Positions 43,007-48,102 of a stretch of DNA of 48,102 nucleotides are shown one piece after another. The stretch is taken from contig JACDDT010000012.1 of assembly GCA_013816855.1 (NCBI GenBank), positions 1 through 48,102 on the forward strand. Reading direction: 5' to 3'. Under the pieces are notes generated by a model. It was not told where the DNA came from. It did no database searches and saw only the letters and a program-made list of their open reading frames with translations. The first letter of the stretch is position 1. Each line of letters starts with the position of its first letter. The translations under genes were made by a program, and so were the position numbers. This DNA comes from Gemmatimonadaceae bacterium. GTDB lineage: Bacteria > Gemmatimonadota > Gemmatimonadetes > Gemmatimonadales > Gemmatimonadaceae.

Positions 43007-43090
43007 TGCTCGAACCGGGATTCGAACCCGGACGCCCTTTCGAGCGACTGCTCCGCAGGCAGCTGCGTCTACCATTTTCGCCATTCGAGC
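43007..43090 (-). tRNA. Class II tRNA with leucine-type body and anticodon GCG (arginine codon CGC)
   Basis: An 84-nt class II tRNA with a complete cloverleaf: acceptor GCTCGAA/TTCGAGC, discriminator A, D arm GCG-AAAATGGTAGA-CGC, anticodon stem GCTGC/GCAGT, a five-pair variable arm with GAAA loop (CGCTC GAAA GGGCG), and T arm CCGGG-TTCGAAT-CCCGG. The D loop TGGTAGA, A73 and the long variable arm are those of tRNA-Leu. The anticodon loop, however, is CTGCGGA, giving GCG, which reads the arginine codon CGC; the ordinary leucine form would be CTGAGGA (GAG), one base away. CCA is not encoded. The shape is intact, so the amino-acid identity is uncertain between an unusual tRNA and a single-base error. 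Confidence 0.85.
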
Positions 43091-43096
43091 AGGACC

Positions 43097-43114
43097 CTAG
43101 ACGCGAGCGCCTAG
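43097..43114. other. 18-bp imperfect palindrome beside the tRNA
   Basis: CTAGACGCGAGCGCCTAG is a near-perfect inverted repeat six bases upstream of the tRNA 5' end (on the minus strand). It may be part of the tRNA promoter or leader, or chance. Confidence 0.3.
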
Positions 43115-43290
43115 AGTGACACGGATGCTGCGACACCCGTGCTGCGAGCCGAACCAAAGCTGGATCCCTTAGGTGGCGTTCCACGCATCAAAATCGCTCT
43201 CGTCGGGCGTTTCTTTTGCTAACTTAAGAAGGGCAGCCGCACGAGAATTGTTTTGCCCAGAGACTGGCGGATTTTTCCCGGAGATTTGAG

Positions 43291-44415
43291 ATGGGCACCG
43301 CGACACTCACCGCGCAGGAAGAAGCGACCGACACGTTCCCGATCAACGGGACGGATTTCGTGGAGTTTTACGTCGGGAACGCCAAGCAGTCCGCGCAATT
43401 CTACCGACATGTTTTCGGGTACAAGATCCTCGCGTATCGCGGGCCTGAAACGGGTGTGCGTGACCGCGCGACCTATCTGCTCCAGCAGGACAAAGTCCGG
43501 CTGCTCCTCACCACGGCGCTGAGACCCGACAGTCCGATCGCCGACCACGTCCATCGTCACGGCGACGGAGTGAAGGATATCGCACTCTGGGTCGACGATG
43601 CACGGAAAGCGTATTCGCTCGCCATCGAGCGGGGCGCACAGTCGGCGAAGGAGCCCCAGATTCTCAGGGACGACGACGGTGAAGTCATCATCGCCGGCAT
43701 CAAGACCTACGGCGAGACTATCCACAGCCTCGTCGAGCGCAAGAATTACAAGGGGTTGTTCATGCCGGGCTTCGTCCCTTACCAGGGTGAAGGCGACGCG
43801 AAGCCGGTTGGGCTCAAGTACATCGATCACTGCGTCGGTAACGTCGAGCTCGGCGCGATGAACAAGTGGGTTAAGTACTACGCCGATGTGATGGGCTTCA
43901 CCCAGCTCATCTCTTTCGACGACAAGATGATCTCGACGGAATACTCGGCGCTGATGTCGAAGGTCGTCGCGAACGGGAATGGGAGAATCAAGTTCCCGCT
44001 CAACGAGCCGGCGAAAGGAAAAAAGAAATCGCAGATCGACGAATATCTCGAGTTCTATCAGGGCCCGGGTTGCCAGCACATCGCGATTGCGACGGACGAT
44101 ATCATCGCCACGACCACTGAGTTGAAGCGGAGAGGCGTGGAATTCCTGCGCGTCCCCGCGACCTACTATGACACTGTGCTCGAGCGCGTAGGAAAGATCG
44201 ACGAGGACATCGGGCCGCTCAGCGAGCTCGGCATCCTCGTTGACCGCGACGAGGAGGGATACCTCCTTCAGATCTTTTCCAAGCCGATGGAAGATCGTCC
44301 GACGCTTTTCTACGAGATCATCCAGCGTAAAGGCGCGAAGAGCTTCGGCGCGGGAAATTTCAAGGCGCTGTTCGAGGCGCTGGAGAGAGAGCAGGATCTG
44401 AGAGGGAACCTCTAG
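43291..44415 (+). CDS. hpd: 4-Hydroxyphenylpyruvate dioxygenase
   Basis: Non-haem iron enzyme that converts 4-hydroxyphenylpyruvate to homogentisate in tyrosine catabolism. 374 residues, within the usual range. The iron ligands are H180 in YIDHCVGN, H263 in CQHIAIATDD and E342 in FYEIIQRKG. NGTDFVEFYVGNAKQSAQFY at the N-terminus and QIFSKPMEDRPTLFYE near the C-terminus are typical. ATG 43291 follows GGAGATTTGAG. The enzyme stands first in a block that continues with a TonB-C protein and homogentisate dioxygenase. The gene lies 200 bp from the tRNA, which reads the other way. Confidence 0.96.
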   Translation: MGTATLTAQEEATDTFPINGTDFVEFYVGNAKQSAQFYRHVFGYKILAYRGPETGVRDRATYLLQQDKVRLLLTTALRPDSPIADHVHRHGDGVKDIALWVDDARKAYSLAIERGAQSAKEPQILRDDDGEVIIAGIKTYGETIHSLVERKNYKGLFMPGFVPYQGEGDAKPVGLKYIDHCVGNVELGAMNKWVKYYADVMGFTQLISFDDKMISTEYSALMSKVVANGNGRIKFPLNEPAKGKKKSQIDEYLEFYQGPGCQHIAIATDDIIATTTELKRRGVEFLRVPATYYDTVLERVGKIDEDIGPLSELGILVDRDEEGYLLQIFSKPMEDRPTLFYEIIQRKGAKSFGAGNFKALFEALEREQDLRGNL

Positions 44416-44421
44416 GAGGGA

Positions 44422-45852
44422 ATGGTGACGCTTCGCATCGGACGGCGCGAAATTCTCGCCGCTGCAATGATCGCCGTCCTCGCTCCGGGAGCGGGCGCGC
44501 AAGTCTCCGACTCCGTCGCTCGCATCCGGATTGAGCAGATGTCGGTTTGCCCCACCGTTTTACGCCGCGACGATGGCCCGGTCGAAGGTAAATCCCTCAC
44601 TGTCGGGCCATTCTTTCTTTCCGCAGGAAGCCGCCAGGTCGGCTTTGCTTTGACCGTGGCAACGCCACTTGGCGGCGCATTAGGGCCGATGGCGTTGGTT
44701 AATGCGATGTCAATTACCGAAGGGCAGGCGCGCTACGCCCTCAATCACGGTCTCACGATCATCGGTGATGATTCGATCCGTCTCGCTCCGATCACATCCT
44801 ATAATGACCAGTCGCCAAGAGACGGCATTCATTTCGAGTCGGTTGACGCACGGCTAACGGTAAATGAAGTCGAGCGGATGTCTGCCGCGAAAAAAATTCA
44901 TATCAACGTCGGCGACGATTCGTTCGAACTGAAGCCTGGCCAGGTACAGGCGCTGCGCGCCCTCTCGCGGGAGCTGCAGCATCCCACGGGCGCAGCGAGA
45001 ATCGAGACTGGATGTATTGGGCCCGCTCCCGATGAGGTGATTGCGTCCTGGGCTGATCCGGATGGGAGTCAAAAAAATTCCAACACCGCCACTGCAAATG
45101 GTCCCGCCTATTTTGAATTCCAGGTGGAGAAACCCGCGACCCCAATGGGGGGTGCGCACGCGGATTATCCGTCAGTGCTCAGGGGCGCACGCGTAGAAGG
45201 CAGCGTTGTCGCGCAATTCGTCGTGCTCGAGAACGGCTCGGCAGATTTGGCCACGTACCATGTCCTCAAGTCCTCACACGAACTTTTCGCCGCGTCCGCC
45301 CGCGAGGCCGTTGGCCGAATGCGCTTCAATCCGGCGGAGATCGCCGGGAAGAAGGTGCGCCAGATCGTTCAGTTGCCGTTCGAATTCAAACTCTCCGGAA
45401 GTGCGAGAACGAAAACCGATAGTGCCGAACAGCGGCCGGTTCTACTGCGGAGAGCGGGCTCTTCGGACGTCATCGCTGTTCCGCGGAACGCTTCCGCCTG
45501 GAGCACGATTCAAATCTCACCGTCCGATTCGGCGCGTCTCCCTCCCGGCGTATACTTGCCGTCGCAGGTGGATAAGCCGGTGCGATCGCCTGATGGCACA
45601 GCAGTTACAACGGAACTGCCTCCGCAGCTCGCCGCGGTATTTTCAGGCTATGCGGTTCTCGAGTTCGTTGCGAATTCCGACGGAACCATAGATAACTCCA
45701 CGTTTAAAGTTCTCCGCGCGACGAGCCGCGAAATAGCGCACATATATTCGCGTGGCGCTCCCGGAATGTTCTTTATCCCTGCCGAGCTCCACGGAAAGAA
45801 GGTCAGGCAACTCGTAGTTGTTGCCGTTCCCGTGAGTTTAGAGGGCCTCTAA
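44422..45852 (+). CDS. Exported protein with two TonB-C-like domains
   Basis: A 476-residue protein with a signal peptide ending at GAQ (about residue 26). Residues about 30-200 are an unrecognised beta-rich part. Residues about 225-325 (YPSVLRGARVEGSVVAQFVV, then AVGRMRFNPAEIAGKKVRQI) and 395-476 (YAVLEFVANSDGTIDNSTFK, then FFIPAELHGKKVRQLV) are two TonB C-terminal-type modules. There is no N-terminal membrane anchor as in a true TonB, so it is probably a periplasmic protein with TonB-C folds. It stands 6 bp after hpd and 17 bp before hmgA, so is in the same operon; a link to aromatic uptake or envelope energy is possible but unproven. Confidence 0.82.
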   Translation: MVTLRIGRREILAAAMIAVLAPGAGAQVSDSVARIRIEQMSVCPTVLRRDDGPVEGKSLTVGPFFLSAGSRQVGFALTVATPLGGALGPMALVNAMSITEGQARYALNHGLTIIGDDSIRLAPITSYNDQSPRDGIHFESVDARLTVNEVERMSAAKKIHINVGDDSFELKPGQVQALRALSRELQHPTGAARIETGCIGPAPDEVIASWADPDGSQKNSNTATANGPAYFEFQVEKPATPMGGAHADYPSVLRGARVEGSVVAQFVVLENGSADLATYHVLKSSHELFAASAREAVGRMRFNPAEIAGKKVRQIVQLPFEFKLSGSARTKTDSAEQRPVLLRRAGSSDVIAVPRNASAWSTIQISPSDSARLPPGVYLPSQVDKPVRSPDGTAVTTELPPQLAAVFSGYAVLEFVANSDGTIDNSTFKVLRATSREIAHIYSRGAPGMFFIPAELHGKKVRQLVVVAVPVSLEGL

Positions 45853-45869
45853 TGAAAACGAGATAATCG

Positions 45870-47063
45870 ATGCCCATCTATCACACGCTCGGACAGATCC
45901 CGAAGAAGCGGCACATCATCTTTCGCAAACCCGGTGGCGGGCTCTACGCGGAAGAGCTGATGGGTCACGAGGGTTTCACCGGAACTTCGTCGCTGCTTTA
46001 TCACGTTCATCCCCCGACCACGGTGAAGTCGGTGCGGCGCATGAAGGAGATGAAGCTGGAGGCGGATTCCAATCAAACGCTGCATCACCGCCATTTTCTC
46101 ACCTCACGGGTGAAGCAGGGCGGGAGCGCGATTCTCGACCGCATTCCGCTGCTTTTCAATCAGGACATCTCGATGCACTACGTCGAGCCGGATAAGGCCG
46201 ACGACTTCTACTATAAAAACGCGCAGGCAGATGAGCTCGTGTACGTCTCGATGGGCAACGGAGTGCTCGAGACCGTGTTCGGTGATCTTCCATTCAAGAG
46301 CGGCGACTATCTCATCATCCACCGCGGAATTCTTCACCGTTACCATTTTGCAACGGAGGAAGAGAAGCCGAAGCTGCTTGTCTTCGAGAGCCGCGGGCAC
46401 GTGCGCTGGCCGAAAAGATATCGCAACGAATTCGGGCAGCTCATCGAAGGGGCGCCGTACTCCGAGCGCGACATCCGCCGTCCGACTCTCGTGCAGCCGA
46501 AAGACGAGATGGGAGATTTTCCTCTCCTCGTGAAGCAGTACGACGGCATCAATGAGATCGTGCTCGATCACCATCCCATGGACGTCGTCGGATGGGACGG
46601 ATACTTCTATCCGTGGGCGTTCAGCATTCACGATTTCGAGCCGATCGTCGGACGCGTTCACCAGCCGCCTCCGGTGCACCAAACATTTCAAGGCGATGGC
46701 TTTGTCGTCTGCTCGTTCTGCCCGCGGCCGTACGACTTCCATCCTGAAGCGGTGCCCGCGCCGTACAATCACAGCAACGTCGATTCCGACGAGGTGCTGT
46801 ACTATGCGTCGAGCGAGTTCATGAGCAGAAAGGGAATCGAGTTCGGCAGCATCACGCATCACCCGGATGGCATTCCGCACGGTCCGCATCCGGGTCGCGC
46901 CGAAGCGAGCATCGGCGCGAAGTACACGGACGAGCTCGCGGTGATGATGGATTCGTTTCGTCCGCTCAAGGTCGCGAAGCAGGCGCTCGGGATCGAGGAT
47001 AAGTCGTACCACAAATCCTGGGTCGACGCTCAGCACGACGCGTTCAGCCCGCCCACGAGTTAA
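45870..47063 (+). CDS. hmgA: Homogentisate 1,2-dioxygenase
   Basis: Opens the ring of homogentisate to 4-maleylacetoacetate. 397 residues; cupin-fold family. Landmarks are GNGVLETVFGDLPFKSGDYL, the HRGILHRYHF stretch, the YNHSNVDSDEVLYY segment with iron-binding His and Glu nearby, and HHPDGIPHGPHPG with the catalytic His. ATG 45870 begins PIYHTLGQIPKKRH, as in the bacterial and archaeal-type group that is shorter than the human enzyme. It follows the TonB-C gene by 17 bp. The downstream fumarylacetoacetase is not seen; the next gene is an acetoacetyl-CoA synthetase. Confidence 0.95.
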   Translation: MPIYHTLGQIPKKRHIIFRKPGGGLYAEELMGHEGFTGTSSLLYHVHPPTTVKSVRRMKEMKLEADSNQTLHHRHFLTSRVKQGGSAILDRIPLLFNQDISMHYVEPDKADDFYYKNAQADELVYVSMGNGVLETVFGDLPFKSGDYLIIHRGILHRYHFATEEEKPKLLVFESRGHVRWPKRYRNEFGQLIEGAPYSERDIRRPTLVQPKDEMGDFPLLVKQYDGINEIVLDHHPMDVVGWDGYFYPWAFSIHDFEPIVGRVHQPPPVHQTFQGDGFVVCSFCPRPYDFHPEAVPAPYNHSNVDSDEVLYYASSEFMSRKGIEFGSITHHPDGIPHGPHPGRAEASIGAKYTDELAVMMDSFRPLKVAKQALGIEDKSYHKSWVDAQHDAFSPPTS

Positions 47064-47139
47064 GAGCGAGTGCGGATCTCGCGCGGTCGGACCTCGCGGC
47101 CGCGCCGTTGTATGGGGACGGCGGTTCTCGATCGCGCGC

Positions 47140-48102
47140 GTGACTGACGGCAGCGCCCGCACCGACGCACCGATTTGGTCGCCGTCGGAGGAGCGCATGG
47201 TGCGCTCGAACATGGCTGCGTTCCTAAGCTTCTCGGCGCAGCGGGGTGCGCCGTTCAATGGGACGCCGGGTCAGGCCGCTTACGAGAGTCTCCACCGCTG
47301 GTCTGTTGAGAACCGGGAGAAGTTCTGGCCGCTCGTCTGGGAGTTCTGCGGAGTGGTCGGCGAGTCAGGTGTCGACGGAACTGCGACGTCAGTTCTTCTC
47401 GGCGACCGAATGGGTCCGCCGGATGCACAAGGGCCTAAATGGTTTCCGAATGCCCGCCTCAACTTCGCGGAGAACCTCCTCCGCTTCGGTGATGACCGGG
47501 AAGCCATCGTTTCGCGGAATGAAGAAGGATTCGTTCAGCGGCTGACGTTCGCCGAGCTGCGGCGTGAGGTGGTGGCTCTTGGTTTGGCTCTCCAGGGCGC
47601 GGGTGTCGTCGCCGGTGATCGCGTCGCCGGATATCTGCCGAACATCACTGAAACGGTAATCGCCATGCTCGCCACTGCCTCGGTGGGCGCGGTGTGGTCA
47701 TCGTGCTCTCCCGATTTTGGCGTGCAGGGAGTGCTCGACCGCTTCGGACAGATCGAGCCGAAAGTGTTGTTCTGCGCGGAGGGTTACCTCTACGCCGGCA
47801 AATCGATTGATTTGCGCGGGCGCATACGTGAGATCGTTTCGAAGCTTCCGTCGGTGAAGCACATCGTGATCGCCGACTATCGCGCATCGGCCGATGACGG
47901 CGCGCGCATCGGGAAGAGGTGGTCGGAATTTATCGGCGAGAAACTTCTCAACGTTGCGAAGGACCGCGTGGCACCGGGAAACGTTGGCGATTTCCCCGAC
48001 GCCGTTCGTGTGAACGCTGAAGAAGCTTTGTTCGCGCGTCTCCCCTTCGACCATCCGCTTTACATCATGTACTCGTCGGGCACCACCGGTCTACCGAAGT
48101 GC
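47140..48102 (+). CDS. Acetoacetyl-CoA synthetase, 3'-truncated by window edge
   Basis: The first 321 residues of an acyl-CoA/acetoacetate-CoA ligase (ANL superfamily), which activates acetoacetate to acetoacetyl-CoA with ATP. GTG 47140 is the only start that keeps the conserved opening (APIWSPSEERMVRSNMAAF). Later marks are GPKWFPNARLNFAENLL, GDRVAGYLPN, VWSSCSPDFGVQGVLDRF and, at the very end, the ATP-binding YSSGTTGLPK motif; the frame runs off the window at the following codon. The family normally exceeds 640 residues, so about half is missing. Acetoacetate is the end product of the homogentisate pathway encoded just upstream, a metabolic reason for the neighbourhood. Confidence 0.93.
   Translation, partial: MTDGSARTDAPIWSPSEERMVRSNMAAFLSFSAQRGAPFNGTPGQAAYESLHRWSVENREKFWPLVWEFCGVVGESGVDGTATSVLLGDRMGPPDAQGPKWFPNARLNFAENLLRFGDDREAIVSRNEEGFVQRLTFAELRREVVALGLALQGAGVVAGDRVAGYLPNITETVIAMLATASVGAVWSSCSPDFGVQGVLDRFGQIEPKVLFCAEGYLYAGKSIDLRGRIREIVSKLPSVKHIVIADYRASADDGARIGKRWSEFIGEKLLNVAKDRVAPGNVGDFPDAVRVNAEEALFARLPFDHPLYIMYSSGTTGLPKC

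Noticed and set aside
43219-44502. 427-codon minus-strand frame
   Set aside because: Antisense of hpd, whose iron ligands are in the plus frame.
46104-47258. 384-codon minus-strand frame
   Set aside because: Antisense of hmgA and the start of the acetoacetyl-CoA synthetase gene.
1-48102. CRISPR array, insertion sequence, prophage or toxin-antitoxin pair
   Set aside because: No regular short repeats with spacers, no transposase, integrase or phage structural motifs, and no recognisable toxin or antitoxin fold were found.

Overview
The window (48.1 kb, GC-rich) reads as ordinary chromosome of a free-living, aerobic, diderm bacterium. Outer-membrane features (TolC-type channel, a YaiO-like barrel, TonB-plug and TonB-C proteins, many lipoproteins), an Actinobacteria-like succinate dehydrogenase order, BNR-repeat secreted proteins and frequent GTG/TTG starts are together most like Gemmatimonadota, probably from soil. 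That assignment is an inference from gene style, not from a marker phylogeny. I see no insertion sequence, prophage or CRISPR array.

Layout. 1-5.2 kb: the end of a TolC-like gene, a lipoprotein membrane-fusion protein and an RND pump, overlapping as one operon. 5.3-8.4 kb: a membrane protein, an MFS carrier, MscL with a C-terminal zinc ribbon, and a frameshifted outer-membrane barrel gene. 8.4-16.1 kb: a 1001-residue AAA/LuxR regulator, a PLP decarboxylase, an MFS acid transporter, a VanX-like dipeptidase lipoprotein and a soluble histidine kinase. 16.2-21.3 kb: a repeat element, a coiled-coil membrane protein, a large BNR/VPS10 exported protein and two small unknown proteins. 21.3-25.5 kb: a CDF metal exporter, holB-moaC, and opposite them a three-gene operon (membrane protein, winged-helix regulator, cis-prenyltransferase) with a palindromic operator and an apparently leaderless promoter. 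25.5-26.7 kb: a large inverted repeat and a Spy-like periplasmic protein. 26.8-30.2 kb: sdhC-sdhA-sdhB. 30.2-34.4 kb: a TonB-plug protein without barrel, Cu/Zn superoxide dismutase, a small protein, a PAS-PAS-GGDEF cyclase and a lipoprotein. 34.7-39.3 kb: tRNA-Asn, an SDR oxidoreductase, uvrA, a second repeat copy and two GlsB/YeaQ proteins. 39.4-42.9 kb: an ABC half-exporter, a PP2C phosphatase and two small genes. 43.0-48.1 kb: a class II tRNA whose body is leucine-like but whose anticodon is GCG, then a tyrosine/homogentisate catabolic block (hpd, a TonB-C protein, hmgA, the start of acetoacetyl-CoA synthetase).

How they fit together. The last block converts 4-hydroxyphenylpyruvate to homogentisate and then maleylacetoacetate. 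The later products, fumarate and acetoacetate, could feed the TCA cycle and the acetoacetyl-CoA synthetase here. Fumarylacetoacetase and maleylacetoacetate isomerase are not in the window. The most unusual items are the leucine-type tRNA with an arginine anticodon, the regulated operon carrying a divergent cis-prenyltransferase, the pair of about 155-bp intergenic repeats, the about 220-bp inverted repeat before the Spy-like gene, and MscL ending in a zinc ribbon.
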